DNA from: an uncultured Eubacteriales bacterium
GTDB lineage: Bacteria; Bacillota; Clostridia; Christensenellales; Aristaeellaceae
Direction of reading: 5' to 3'
Length of the DNA: 64,000 bases
NCBI GenBank assembly: GCA_902781095.1
Contig: CACZHW010000012.1
Span: 1-64,000, forward strand
A model generated the notes under the pieces. The model saw only the letters and a list, made by a program, of their open reading frames with translations, was not told the origin of the DNA and searched no databases. Below, one piece after another: positions 50,759 to 59,612 of the stretch (position 1 is its first letter; every line of letters starts with the position of its first letter). The position numbers were made by a program, and so were the translations under genes.

Positions 50759-50789
50759 GCCCTACTGGGGAGCGTATATCCAGTAGGGC
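50759..50789 (-). terminator. Hairpin between the DUF2130 gene and the two-gene module
   Basis: A perfect 10-bp stem GCCCTACTGG/CCAGTAGGGC (50759-50768, 50780-50789), with no long U tract. On the minus strand it runs into TATAAT (50752-50757), a probable -10 of the next operon. The stem can therefore act as terminator and mark that promoter. Confidence 0.6.
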
Positions 50790-50810
50790 ATTATTAAAAT
50801 GCATTTTATG

Positions 50811-52226
50811 TCAAGAAATTTGGATTCCCGCTTCTTCGAATTTGTCTCGCATGGTGGGATTGCCTTTTGTAAGCTTTTTTATAGATAAGTCCTGAGCTTT
50901 ATCATTTGCCAAGCGCAATTGGTTTTCAGATTTCGTAAGGGAGTCCTTTATTTTTTCTAAATGCTTGATTGTTTCATCGATCTCATCAATAGCTTTAGAG
51001 AAATGCTGACTTGCCAATTGATAATTCCTTCCAAACTTATCTTTGAAATCAATCATTGCCTGCTCGAATTGACGGACATCCAGGTTTTGTTGTTGTGCAA
51101 TAGCAAGTTCGCGTCTTGTCTGTATATTTGATAGAGCTGCATTGCGTAATAATGAAATTAGAGGAATAAAGAACTGCGGACGAACAACATACATTTTTTC
51201 ATACTGGTGCGCCATAACAATACCTGTATTGTAGTACTCGTTGTCCGGTTCCAGCATCGTGACTAAAACTGCATATTCACAGTTCTTCTTTTTACGATCC
51301 TTATCCAATTTATCAAGAAAATCTTCGTTCTTGTGCTTTTTTTCTGTAGCATCAGCCTCATTCTTCATTTCAAACATTATTGAAAGAAGGGGGATACCAT
51401 CTTCCGATTCTTCACGATAGATGAAATCGCCTTTGGTACCCTCAATGACTTCGTTGTCTTTCTCAAAGTATGCATGAGGGAAAGCCATCATTCGTACCTG
51501 GTTGAAGGAGATCAGACAATGCTGCTCAAGGCTTTCCCCAATCATTTTGGTTGATTGTTTTAATTTAAAATCACGGTATTGCTCGACTTCGGCTTCCAAG
51601 CGTGCAACCTCAGTTTTATGTGCCTCACGCAGCCCTTGTTCTCTGATTTCAGCAGCTTGCTGTTCTTGAATAATCTTCCCACGCAATTCAGTAATCTCAG
51701 TATCTTTTTCATGAACAGCGTTTGAAATAGCAAGCTGTTTATCGGTCTCTGCTGCTTTTGCCTGTTCCTTAAGCAGCAAAATCTCTTGATCCTTAGAGGC
51801 TAAATCATGTTGCCGTAGCGTTTCTGCTTGAGCAAGAGCTGCCTCTTTCTGTGCTGAAAAGGCGCTTTGTTGTTGTTCCAATCGCTGCTTTTCCTGATCA
51901 ATTTGGCCTTGCAAACGTATTATTTCTGCATTCTTCTCCTGAATTGCAGACTCAACTGCGTGCTGTCTGGCCTCTTCAGCATTCTTTGCCTGCTCCTTTA
52001 GTCTAAGGATTTCCTGATCCTTTTCCGCTAAATCCTGTTGATGCTGAGCTTTAGCTTCTGTTAATGCTTCACGTTGAAGTGCTTCGAGCTCACGATGTAG
52101 TGCTTCTGTACGATCACGAACCTCTTTATCAAACTCTACGGTGCGAACTTGAGCAGAAATCGCGGCATAACCTGCTTCATCCACTTGGAACACTTCACCA
52201 CAATGGGGACATTTAATCTCGTTCAT
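50811..52226 (-). CDS. DUF2130 protein (nuclease-like domain with long coiled coil)
   Basis: A 471-residue protein. Residues 1-13 hold a CPHCG zinc-like start. Residues about 35-225 are coiled coil with a clear internal duplication: [20 protein letters not shown] and [20 protein letters not shown] begin two copies of about 60 residues. The DUF2130 core (about 230-370) has a PD-(D/E)xK-like pattern (GDFIYREE, then [11 protein letters not shown]). The family resembles restriction-type nucleases. It is separate from the downstream pair by a hairpin, and is followed upstream by the TOPRIM gene at 14 nt. Confidence 0.88.
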   Translation of the reverse strand: MNEIKCPHCGEVFQVDEAGYAAISAQVRTVEFDKEVRDRTEALHRELEALQREALTEAKAQHQQDLAEKDQEILRLKEQAKNAEEARQHAVESAIQEKNAEIIRLQGQIDQEKQRLEQQQSAFSAQKEAALAQAETLRQHDLASKDQEILLLKEQAKAAETDKQLAISNAVHEKDTEITELRGKIIQEQQAAEIREQGLREAHKTEVARLEAEVEQYRDFKLKQSTKMIGESLEQHCLISFNQVRMMAFPHAYFEKDNEVIEGTKGDFIYREESEDGIPLLSIMFEMKNEADATEKKHKNEDFLDKLDKDRKKKNCEYAVLVTMLEPDNEYYNTGIVMAHQYEKMYVVRPQFFIPLISLLRNAALSNIQTRRELAIAQQQNLDVRQFEQAMIDFKDKFGRNYQLASQHFSKAIDEIDETIKHLEKIKDSLTKSENQLRLANDKAQDLSIKKLTKGNPTMRDKFEEAGIQIS

Positions 52227-52240
52227 GCCGTTCTCCTTCT

Positions 52241-53014
52241 TTAGCCGTTGATCATTGTCAGCAACTTCTCAAATAGCAAGTTGATGTTTGAAAATCTTCG
52301 GAGAGAATTATAACCTTGACGGATATATGCCCATGATTCCTCATATGTTCTCCCATGAGCAACATCCTGATCGTTTATAAAGAACTTCGCAGCTAACATG
52401 GCATCACCATCAAATTGGGAATAGAATTGAGCCGCTTTATCGCACTTTTCGCGTCCTGTAGGTATATTTGTTTCCCGGTGGAGAAAGGTGTCTAAGTTGC
52501 ATGACATGTAATAAACAGAATAAGGAACGGTTTTCGTTTTTACTTTGATCTCTTTTCGAGAACAAAGGTAATCGATATTTGCGCGTTTTCTTAAATTCCG
52601 ATTCCTAATACCCTGTACATTGTTCGCTTCTATTCTGTCTGCATAATACATCACAGGATGCTCTTCACTTAGGGGCTCCGATGGAAATACAACATTTTCA
52701 TCTGGTATATAAGCGCCGTCAAGATCAACTATCTGTATGATCTCGGTCACGTCCTTTGGGTAAATGTTTTCCTTATCCAAAAGAGGCCCGACAACAAGTT
52801 TATGCATCAGCATCTCAATTTTCTCCGGAGTGACTCCGTTTCGAGATGTTATATCTCCACCTACAACCCCATCTTCTTCCATCTGGCAAAAGAAGACCTC
52901 AGCATTTTCGTCTATTTTTTCATAGAGTTCACTCATAATAGTCCACAAAGCGTTTCTCTCTGATAAACCTTCGACTAAAAACAGAACGATTTGCTTCTTA
53001 GGCCTCTTTCCCAT
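52241..53014 (-). CDS. TOPRIM-like protein of an ATPase/TOPRIM defence pair
   Basis: A 257-residue protein; ATG 53014 lies inside the end of the ATPase gene (17-nt overlap). The N-terminus has the TOPRIM glutamate motif ([14 protein letters not shown]) and a later DxD ([14 protein letters not shown]), the ligands of the nuclease metal. The rest ([28 protein letters not shown]) is not a match I can name, although RloB/AbiLii and DUF4435 (AriB) proteins have a similar layout. With an ABC-type ATPase as partner, a phage-defence nuclease role is likely. Confidence 0.8.
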   Translation of the reverse strand: MGKRPKKQIVLFLVEGLSERNALWTIMSELYEKIDENAEVFFCQMEEDGVVGGDITSRNGVTPEKIEMLMHKLVVGPLLDKENIYPKDVTEIIQIVDLDGAYIPDENVVFPSEPLSEEHPVMYYADRIEANNVQGIRNRNLRKRANIDYLCSRKEIKVKTKTVPYSVYYMSCNLDTFLHRETNIPTGREKCDKAAQFYSQFDGDAMLAAKFFINDQDVAHGRTYEESWAYIRQGYNSLRRFSNINLLFEKLLTMING

Positions 53015-54461
53015 TTCCAACCCCCGCTTTCCGAAGAGCATCTACAATCTTGTACCGTTTGGTACGATTATATATTTCTTCGTCTTGTTCATGCATCAGG
53101 ATTTCACGGAAATACACATTTCGGAGATTATTTGTTTTCCCGATGCTCTTCAAGTGGATATACCGGTTATCAGGGTTGGTTGTAGTGAAATAAAGGTACT
53201 TTTTATCTATTACTTCCAGGGGACGAAGATTATGAGATGTAAAGATAAATTGCCCTTTTCCAGATTCTTCTATAGTCTGTAATATCTCTCCAAGAAGGTA
53301 TTCAAAAATACCAGCGTCAAATTCATCAATGGCAACGGTGCAGGATTGATCATTATAAACAGCAATGATCAAAGCAAGAATTGAAATTATTTTTCTGATG
53401 CCATCAGATTCGGAACGAAGAGGAAGTTCCACTCCATCGCGAGATGCGACCATCTCGACGATTCGACCCTCTTTGCCATCTTTCATTAATGTAGGAGAAA
53501 GAGATTTTAACCCTATAGAGAGTTCGGGAACAAGTTGAGTTAGAACAGAATTGATGTTTTCGAATTGCTCATTGATTTCATTAAAGAGTTCTGTAGGAAT
53601 AGTTGTTGGTCCTTTTGCATTTAACGGAAGCGTTCCATTTCTTGTATACAAAGGCATGCCAACATTTAAACGGATAAGACCGGAGGATTTTGTATTTACA
53701 ACAAAGAAATAAAACACACTAAAATAATGCAATTCAAGAATCAATTGATAGTACTCAGAATATAATCCTGTACTACTTATCAGTTTAACTGTATCCTTCA
53801 TAAAGACAAATGAACGCGAACGTTCATAGGCTAGTTGCTTGTTCACCTCAAGTTGTACAGGCAGTTTCTTATCAGTGCCAATGATTTGCTCCATTTTTTG
53901 TTTGGAACTAAAAGGCATGTCAGCACGAGAAGTATCAATAAACGGCTTCATCGTTTTCTTTTCGCCATCAATATCGCCCGCAACCCTTAGAATCTCATTG
54001 AATACATGAATTGCCATTCCGTTGGAAATCGGTTCGTCATCATCATCGTCATCGTCGGTTGACTCGTATTTTACTGTCTCATTCTGCTTTACTTGTTCTG
54101 CTGAAATGCAGAACGAATACTCGACCTTTCTAATCCGACCATCTGGGTATTGAAGATCGAACGTGAATGTCAAGCGGGAATAGTCTGCATTTCTTGCAAT
54201 ACATTCTGCATAAACGCTAGGCAATTTGCCTCCAGACATGAGAATTCGAAGAATGGCAAGTGCTTCAATAATTGCGGTTTTGCCAGAACCATTTTGCCCA
54301 TATATTCCCATAATGTCTGACTTAGTACCATAAGGAACAAATTCTTTTCCGCAATTAAAAACTAGTTCGCCATGGCGAACACTTTTGAAGTTTTCTAGAA
54401 TCATCTTTTGAATACGGACAGTCGGAAGATTATCCGCATGATCTTTAGTCATGAATGGCAT
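52998..54461 (-). CDS. AAA/ABC-type ATPase of a defence pair
   Basis: A 487-residue protein; ATG 54461 with GAGGAGG. It has ILENFKSVRHGELVF, Walker A IYGQNGSGKTAIIEAL (about residue 55), an SESDGIRKI signature-like segment, Walker B VAIDEFDAGI and a FTSHNLRPL H-loop. It belongs with RecF/OLD-like ATPases such as AbiLi/RloA and AriA. An acidic insert (DDDDDDD near residue 140) is unusual. It is coupled to the TOPRIM gene, forming a sensor-effector pair. Confidence 0.88.
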   Translation of the reverse strand: MPFMTKDHADNLPTVRIQKMILENFKSVRHGELVFNCGKEFVPYGTKSDIMGIYGQNGSGKTAIIEALAILRILMSGGKLPSVYAECIARNADYSRLTFTFDLQYPDGRIRKVEYSFCISAEQVKQNETVKYESTDDDDDDDEPISNGMAIHVFNEILRVAGDIDGEKKTMKPFIDTSRADMPFSSKQKMEQIIGTDKKLPVQLEVNKQLAYERSRSFVFMKDTVKLISSTGLYSEYYQLILELHYFSVFYFFVVNTKSSGLIRLNVGMPLYTRNGTLPLNAKGPTTIPTELFNEINEQFENINSVLTQLVPELSIGLKSLSPTLMKDGKEGRIVEMVASRDGVELPLRSESDGIRKIISILALIIAVYNDQSCTVAIDEFDAGIFEYLLGEILQTIEESGKGQFIFTSHNLRPLEVIDKKYLYFTTTNPDNRYIHLKSIGKTNNLRNVYFREILMHEQDEEIYNRTKRYKIVDALRKAGVGNGKEA

Positions 54462-54648
54462 CGTTGATTCCTCCTCACCAGATTTAGCCAACGAATATAT
54501 AGTAACACTCATTTATCAATTTGTAAATATGAACTTTGAGAAATTGAATAAAAAATTCAAAATCTGCAAGTTCGTGTTAATTCGACCTATTTCGCGTTTC
54601 AATTTGTGGAATAAACAGGGGAGAATAAATATGTATGGTCTTTTAAGA

Positions 54649-54824
54649 GGTAACCGGTGCGACCAAACGGTCTTAAATCCATGATGTTACCAGGATCTTT
54701 CTTTTACGTTACCCTCGGCCTCAACCTTGTTACCATTCGTCTTTGACCTGTTACCATGTCTGGAATCATGTTACCGCCCAAAATGAAAATGTTACCAGCC
54801 GCCGAAAAAGTAACAACTGGTAAC
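54649..54824. repeat. Second phased array, about 21-bp period (GTTACC repeats)
   Basis: GTTACC occurs at 54686, 54708, 54729, 54750, 54770 and 54791 (steps 22, 21, 21, 20, 21). Inverted copies flank the set: GGTAACC at 54649-54655 and GGTAAC at 54819-54824. Between repeats the sequence is variable. The array lies in the divergent interval between the ATPase/TOPRIM operon and the acetyltransferase. The gene-free stretch 54462-55083 holds this array and a terminator-like hairpin (54856-54909). Confidence 0.88.
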
Positions 54825-54855
54825 ATCGTATCAAAATTCACGTTCCTTGCCAAAG

Positions 54856-54909
54856 AGTCCTTACTCGAACGCTTGCCTGAAAAGCAAGGCTTCGGGCGAG
54901 GACTTTTTT
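54856..54909 (+). terminator. Terminator-like hairpin in the leader of the acetyltransferase gene
   Basis: AGTCCT/AGGACT (54856-54861, 54899-54904) with an inner CTTGC/GCAAG stem is followed by TTTTTT. It lies about 175 bp upstream of the acetyltransferase start and may act as an attenuator or close an upstream transcript. Confidence 0.65.
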
Positions 54910-55083
54910 CATTGCTTTGTCAAAACGTCGTTTTCCTTAATTGTTTTATTACACCCGTAGTATCCAGGGAAATTGGATGCATTGAGCAACGCGAAAAGTC
55001 TGTCGGTCAGGCTGCTTTCCCGCTGTTGATTTCAGGCAGTATTCCCCATATAATAACGCTGAGAATAACGGAGGGATAACTTT

Positions 55084-55734
55084 ATGAAAAATGGAATTAG
55101 TCCAAATCCCAATACGGTACATCCCATTCCGGGCTATGACAAAGAAATCTATGTGAAGCCGACCATTAAGAATTCCAATATCATCGTCGGAGATTTTACT
55201 TATATCGCTGATTCAGAATTTGAGAGCCATGTAACTCATCAGTATGAGTGGAACGGTGACAAGTTGATTATTGGCAAGTTCTGTCAGATTGCTGCTGGCG
55301 TCGAGTTTGTCATGAACGGCGCAAACCACCAGATGAATGCCGTATCAACCTTCCCGTTCTATACGCTGGAAGGCTGGGATATGGAACCTCCGGCAGCTTC
55401 CGACATGCCGCTCAAAGGCGATACCGTTATCGGCAACGATGTGTGGATCGGGCAGAATGCCGTCATTTTGCCCGGTGTTCACATCGGCGACGGCGCGATT
55501 ATCGGCGCAAACAGCATGGTTGGAAGCGACGTATCACCCTATACGATTGTTGCAGGAAATCCCGCCACGGAAATTCGTAAACGCTTTGATGATGAGTTGA
55601 TACAGCTTCTGCTGGATTTCAAGTGGTGGAATAAAAGCGTTGAGGAAATCAATCAACTGATTCCGCTGCTCACTTGCGGCAACCTTGAAAAAGTGAAGGC
55701 CGAGATCTCAGAACGAGTACATAAAAAAGTTTGA
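55084..55734 (+). CDS. Xenobiotic acetyltransferase of the Vat/CatB type
   Basis: A 216-residue AT-rich gene, GGAGGG 8 nt upstream. Left-handed beta-helix (hexapeptide) markers: YEWNGDKLIIGKFCQIAAGV, FVMNGANHQMN with the catalytic His, DTVIGNDVWIGQNAVILPGV and AGNPATEIRKRF. The pattern is the XAT class, which acetylates streptogramin A (Vat) or chloramphenicol (CatB); which of the two cannot be told here. It is oriented opposite to the rest of the island. Confidence 0.9.
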   Translation: MKNGISPNPNTVHPIPGYDKEIYVKPTIKNSNIIVGDFTYIADSEFESHVTHQYEWNGDKLIIGKFCQIAAGVEFVMNGANHQMNAVSTFPFYTLEGWDMEPPAASDMPLKGDTVIGNDVWIGQNAVILPGVHIGDGAIIGANSMVGSDVSPYTIVAGNPATEIRKRFDDELIQLLLDFKWWNKSVEEINQLIPLLTCGNLEKVKAEISERVHKKV

Positions 55735-55768
55735 CTAAAGTACCGATAGGTCCACCATTTTAAAGAAT

Positions 55769-55800
55769 CCGGCAATGATTGAAATTGCCGGGTTTTTCTT
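55769..55800 (+). terminator. Terminator of the acetyltransferase gene
   Basis: CCGGCAAT/ATTGCCGG (55769-55776, 55784-55791) followed by GTTTTTCTTT. Confidence 0.9.
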
Positions 55801-55920
55801 TATTCATCCTGCTTTTCGTCCGTGCCGCCGCGGGCTTCTTACACATTCGCAGCGTTCTTGTCCATGATGGCATGATCGTCGTTTTTGTACCGGAACAGCT
55901 CGGACTGGATGATAATCATC

Positions 55921-55949
55921 TTGCGCTTAAATGACTTGCGTGATATGAT
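55921..55949 (+). promoter_or_regulatory. Possible promoter of the MFS gene
   Basis: TTGCGC (55921-55926), a 17-bp spacer and TATGAT (55944-55949), about 45 bp upstream of the start codon. The rest of 55801-55995 shows no other clear feature. Confidence 0.4.
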
Positions 55950-55995
55950 TCCATACCTGAAGCAAAACAACGCGGTAAGAGGAGACGATCAAACC

Positions 55996-57206
55996 ATGAT
56001 GAAGCGGCTGAGCGCGGTATTCCGGCCCGAATCCAGATTCAGGGCCTTTCTCCTGTCTGTCATCACCGTCGGGCTGTCCTACGGGCTGTACAAGGGCGTC
56101 ATCGACAACTATCTGGCGGAAGTCGTGGGCATGTCCGGCTTCGACAAGGGCGTCTCCGAGTTTTTCCGGGAACTGCCGGGGCTGCTGCTGGTGTTCATCC
56201 TGGCTGTCCTCTACACCTTCTCCGCGGAGCGCATCTACAGGCTCGGCGCGGTCTTTATGCTCGCCGGCATGGCCGCGCAGGCCGTCGTGCCCGCAACTCG
56301 CGTGCTGGTCATCCTGTGCATCTTCGTCTATTCCCTCGGCGACCACATGCAGCTGGGCATGCGCAACACGCTCTCGCTGCAGTATGCCCGCCCGGGGCGC
56401 GGCGGCGAGGCGCTGGGCCTGCAGCACGCAGCGCAGCAAATCGGCACGCTGGCCGGCTACCTCGTGATCATCGCGGCGTTTTTCTTCGTCAGGAACGCCT
56501 CCTGGCTTTACCGCACGGCCTTCGCCGTCAGCGCGTGCATCATCGGCCTCAGCTTCATCGCCAGCCTGCGCATGACGGGCGAGAGCGCCGCGGACGAAAA
56601 TAAACGCCGTTTCTACTTCCGCAGGAAATACACCAAGTATTACATGCTGGAAGTGTTTTACGGCGCGCGCAAGCAGGTTTTCTTCACCTTCGGCCCCTAT
56701 GTGCTCGTCCTGTTCTACGGCGCGAACGCCATGATCATCAGCGCGCTGTTCGCCCTGTCGGCGGTGTGCAGCTTCCTCGCCTCGCCGCTGGTGGGCAAGA
56801 TCATAGACCGGTTCGGCTACAAGATCGTCATGATCTCGGACACGCTGATTCTCGTGATCGTCTGCTTCTTCTACGGTTTCGCCCATCACTCTTTCCGAGG
56901 GACGTGGCCTTCGTCGTGTGCTGCGTGAACTACATCCTGGATTCCGTAATTTCCCTGGCCTCCATGGCCTCCAACGTCTATGTGCAGGACATCTCGGACA
57001 GCCCGGAGGAGGTGCGTGCGACGATCTCCACCGGCGTGTCCGTCAACCACCTCGTCACGATCCTCATCGCGCTCTTCGGCGGCTGGATCTGGGAAGCGCT
57101 GGGCATCGAAACGCTGTTCGTCCTCTCCGCCGTGCTGGGCCTGTGCAACAGCGCCTACGCAGCGACCATCAAGGTGGACAGGAAAGCGCGCAGGGGCGCC
57201 GCGTAA
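55996..57206 (+). pseudogene. MFS transporter with a single-base frameshift
   Basis: The start is ATG 55996 (AGAGGAG). Frame 1 encodes an MFS protein (SRFRAFLLSVITVGLSYGLYK, then FGPYVLVLFYGANAMI, IIDRFGYKIVMI) to about 56888, then reads into FRGTWPSSCAA and stop. The downstream coding frame (PRDVAFVVCCVNYILD ... DRKARRGAA, ends 57206) is frame 3. A one-base loss in CATCACTCTTTCCG (one C fewer than an expected CACCTCTTTCCG) explains it. The full protein would be about 400 residues. It is either a recent mutation or a sequencing error. Confidence 0.85.
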
Positions 57207-57233
57207 GCCCGGAATGCCGGCCCGTGTGCCGGC

Positions 57234-58103
57234 TCATTCCGCCTGTTCCCGATTGACCAGCCAGGTTCCTGCGATCATCAGTGCCAGGGCGATAAAGAAG
57301 AGAGGCCCCGGTATCTCGCGGAAGACGGCGAAGGACAGCAGCACGCCGATGAACGGCGCGACCGCGTAATAGGCGCTGGTTCTCGCCGCGCCGAGGTCGC
57401 GCTGCGCATAGACGTAGAAGTAGATGCTCAGCCCGTAAGCCACAACCCCCAGCAGCAGGATCTTCAGGATGTCGCCCTGTGCCGGCAGCGGTTCGCCGGT
57501 GACCAGCCCGATGAGGACCGAGCCGATGCCCGAGCCGAATCCCTTGATGACCACGATTTCCAGCGGGTCGCCTTTAGACAGGCAGCGGGTGCAGTTGTTC
57601 TCCAACCCCCAGCAGACGCAGGCCGCCAGTACGAACAGCGAGCCGACGGAAAACTGAAAGCTGCCGGCATCCTCCACGGAGAGCAGAATGCTGGACAGGG
57701 TGATGAGCCCGATGGCGGTCCACAGGCGTCTGCCGATCCTCTCCCCGAAGACCAGCAGCGCGATGAGAGAGGTCGCGACGATCTCGAAGTTGTTGAGCAG
57801 GGAAGCGTTCGCCGCAGTGGTGCGGGTCAGGCCGATCATCAGGAAGATGGGCGCGGCGATGTCCAGCGCGACCATGCCTACCGTGTAAGGCAGGTCCTTC
57901 TTCGTCAGGCGCATCTCCCGCCCGCCGTGCCCTGTTTTACTGCGGACAAGCCCCATTGCGGCCATACCGAGGCCGGCGCCGAGGTAAAGAAAGCCGGCCA
58001 TCATCGTGGGCGGCACGTTTTGCAGCAGCAGCTTGGAAACGGGCGCGTTCAGCGCGTACAGCGCGGCGGCGAGGATGGCGAACAGCGCGGACCGGTGAAA
58101 CAT
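57234..58103 (-). CDS. DMT-superfamily transporter (EamA)
   Basis: A 289-residue membrane protein with about ten helices in two EamA repeats (ALYALNAPVSKLLLQNVPPTM; VCWGLENNCTRCLSKGDPL). It is different from the EamA gene at 22337-23233. A probable metabolite exporter; no substrate can be named. It is convergent with the MFS gene, with a weak hairpin between (57211-57240). GAGGAAG precedes the ATG. Confidence 0.9.
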   Translation of the reverse strand: MFHRSALFAILAAALYALNAPVSKLLLQNVPPTMMAGFLYLGAGLGMAAMGLVRSKTGHGGREMRLTKKDLPYTVGMVALDIAAPIFLMIGLTRTTAANASLLNNFEIVATSLIALLVFGERIGRRLWTAIGLITLSSILLSVEDAGSFQFSVGSLFVLAACVCWGLENNCTRCLSKGDPLEIVVIKGFGSGIGSVLIGLVTGEPLPAQGDILKILLLGVVAYGLSIYFYVYAQRDLGAARTSAYYAVAPFIGVLLSFAVFREIPGPLFFIALALMIAGTWLVNREQAE

Positions 58104-58179
58104 CGTACTTCCTCTCTTTATGTCATTTCTGCTGCAGCGTCTGGCCGGCGCTGAACGGTTCCGGGCGGCAGAACGCGCC

Positions 58180-58857
58180 TCAGCTCCCGCTCGGGATCAG
58201 CCTGGCGATGATCGCGGCGAGGTTCGAAATCGGCATCGTCTGCAGCACCACGCGGCCGGGGCCTGTCAGCAGCGTATTGAAGAGGCCTTCGCCGCCCAAC
58301 ACCACGTTCTTGACGCCGTGGACCTGCTGAACCTCCATCTGCACCGTGGCGTCCATCATCGCCAGGTAGCCGGTGTCGATCACGATCTGCTCGCCTGCCG
58401 CCAGCTCATACTCGACCGCCGAGCCGTCGATCTCCAGAAAGACGGTGCCGCTGCCGGAGACGCGCTGCATGATGAAGCCCTCGCCGCCGAACAGCCCGCC
58501 GCTGATCTTCTTCTGAAAATGAATGCTCCGCTCCACGCCTTCCGAGGAAGCCAGAAACGCCTTCTTCTGGCAGATGATCGGCGTGGACGGCGTGATTTCG
58601 TAGGCGCGGATCGAACCGGGGAACGAGGATGCGAACGCGATCATCCCCGGGCCGCCCTTTGCGGTATAGCGGTTCTGCATCAGGGTTTCGCCGGAGACCA
58701 TGCGGCTGAACATCTTCCCCAGCCCGCCGCCGCTGGTCTGCATCTCCATGTTCGGGGACATCCAGCTCATCGCGCCGGATTCGCAGACGACCGTCTCGCC
58801 GCTGTCCACCTCGCAGATGACGACCGGCAAAGATTCGCCCTTGATCTGATACTTCAT
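58180..58857 (-). CDS. TIGR00266/AIM24 family protein
   Basis: A 225-residue protein; ATG 58857 behind GAGGAGG (the track start at 58884 has no SD). It has VVICEVDSGETVVCESGAM, MQTSGGGLGKMFSRMVSGE, FASSFPGSIRAYEI, SGGLFGGEGFIMQRVSG and a late VVLGGEGLFNTLL. The fold is a repeated beta-helix-like trimer of unknown function, found widely in bacteria. A single-gene unit. Confidence 0.9.
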   Translation of the reverse strand: MKYQIKGESLPVVICEVDSGETVVCESGAMSWMSPNMEMQTSGGGLGKMFSRMVSGETLMQNRYTAKGGPGMIAFASSFPGSIRAYEITPSTPIICQKKAFLASSEGVERSIHFQKKISGGLFGGEGFIMQRVSGSGTVFLEIDGSAVEYELAAGEQIVIDTGYLAMMDATVQMEVQQVHGVKNVVLGGEGLFNTLLTGPGRVVLQTMPISNLAAIIARLIPSGS

Positions 58858-58911
58858 ACATAACCTCCTCATTCTTTCTGCCAAACAGAGCCGCTTGAGC
58901 CTGCTTCGCCT

Positions 58912-59274
58912 TTACATCCCCCGGAGTGCGTTGTTCTGGCTGAGCAGATAAACGCAGTACTGATTCATGCTGATGCCTTCGCGTTTCGACTGCTGGACCA
59001 GCTGCCGATGAAGCGAACGCGGCAGCCGAAGCTTGAACTGCCCGGAATACTGATCAACCGTATCCGGCTCCGGAATGGCAAGCCCTGAATCCATTGCTGC
59101 AAGCATCCACTCGCGTTTTGCGTCCTCTGCATTCCGGTAGGCGTCCTCAATGCTCTTTCCAACCGTCAGACACCCCGGAAGATCCGGATAGGACACTGCA
59201 AAACCGCCTTCGTCATGATCGGGCGTCAATTCGATCCGATAGGGAAGCTTCATGTATTCTTCAATCGTTTTCAT
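58912..59274 (-). CDS. hicB: HicB-family antitoxin
   Basis: A 120-residue protein. The N-terminal HicB fold has YRIELTPDHDEGGFAVSYPDLPGCLTVG and SIEDAYRNAEDAKREWML. The C-terminus has an RHH domain (QFKLRLPRSLHRQLVQQS, then EGISMNQYCVYLLS) for operator binding. It overlaps the hicA end by 14 nt. It neutralises HicA and represses the operon. Confidence 0.92.
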   Translation of the reverse strand: MKTIEEYMKLPYRIELTPDHDEGGFAVSYPDLPGCLTVGKSIEDAYRNAEDAKREWMLAAMDSGLAIPEPDTVDQYSGQFKLRLPRSLHRQLVQQSKREGISMNQYCVYLLSQNNALRGM

Positions 59275-59515
59275 GATTCTTCATCTCGCTTTCCACGACT
59301 TCTCTGACCATCTCGACATACGCCTTTTTGATCGGCTCATGCCTGGGTATCGTAATCGGCATACAGCCGGGTTTGCGAAAAGTATAATGGCTGCCGCCCC
59401 CTTTGGGCTGTTTCATCTCATATCCGTATTCTTCAAGAACCCGGCACAGTTCGGTAAACCGCAAATCGTTGCTGAGTGCCAAAATGCGCGCCAGCAGCTT
59501 ATCCCATGAAGACAA
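59261..59515 (-). CDS. hicA: HicA-family mRNA interferase toxin
   Basis: An 84-residue protein with TTG start at 59515. It has TELCRVLEEYGYEMKQPKGG, then GSHYTFRKPG with the catalytic His, and ITIPRHEPIKKAYVEMVREV. HicA is a dsRBD-like ribonuclease that cleaves mRNA. The order hicA-hicB is the classic one. It lies next to the dinB-type gene. Confidence 0.9.
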   Translation of the reverse strand: MSSWDKLLARILALSNDLRFTELCRVLEEYGYEMKQPKGGGSHYTFRKPGCMPITIPRHEPIKKAYVEMVREVVESEMKNHEND

Positions 59516-59583
59516 GAATCCTCACCCCTCCGGCATTATAGCATGGTGTCACCAGTGGTGTCAATTGTGTTTGCTGCAGCGGA

Positions 59584-59612
59584 TTGACAAAGCCATCCGC
59601 TTTGATGATAAT
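59584..59612 (+). promoter_or_regulatory. Promoter of the DNA polymerase IV gene
   Basis: A perfect TTGACA (59584-59589), a 17-bp spacer and GATAAT (59607-59612), about 70 bp upstream of the GTG start. No LexA (SOS) box is obvious in this interval. Confidence 0.8.

Larger units (their letters stand above)
33271..55800. mobile_element. Integrated accessory element/genomic island behind ssrA
   Basis: About 22.5 kb of non-core DNA between the tmRNA 3' end and the MFS gene. It carries a large serine recombinase, an XRE regulator, island-type proteins, an anti-CRISPR homolog, a phosphoesterase operon, defence-like genes and an acetyltransferase. Nearly all genes are on the minus strand, reading towards ssrA. 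The right part (48.5-55.7 kb) is clearly more AT-rich than the left part and the flanking chromosome, suggesting two layers. I could not find a convincing direct repeat of the tmRNA end at the right side, so the right border is approximate. Confidence 0.7.

Noticed and set aside
54756-55079. A 107-codon open frame within the second repeat array and leader
   Set aside because: No SD, it runs through the GTTACC repeats and the terminator hairpin, and its protein text is not protein-like.
55741-55760. Possible attR copy of the tmRNA 3' end (TCCACCA at 55751-55757)
   Set aside because: Only seven bases match; this is expected by chance and the surrounding bases do not extend the match.
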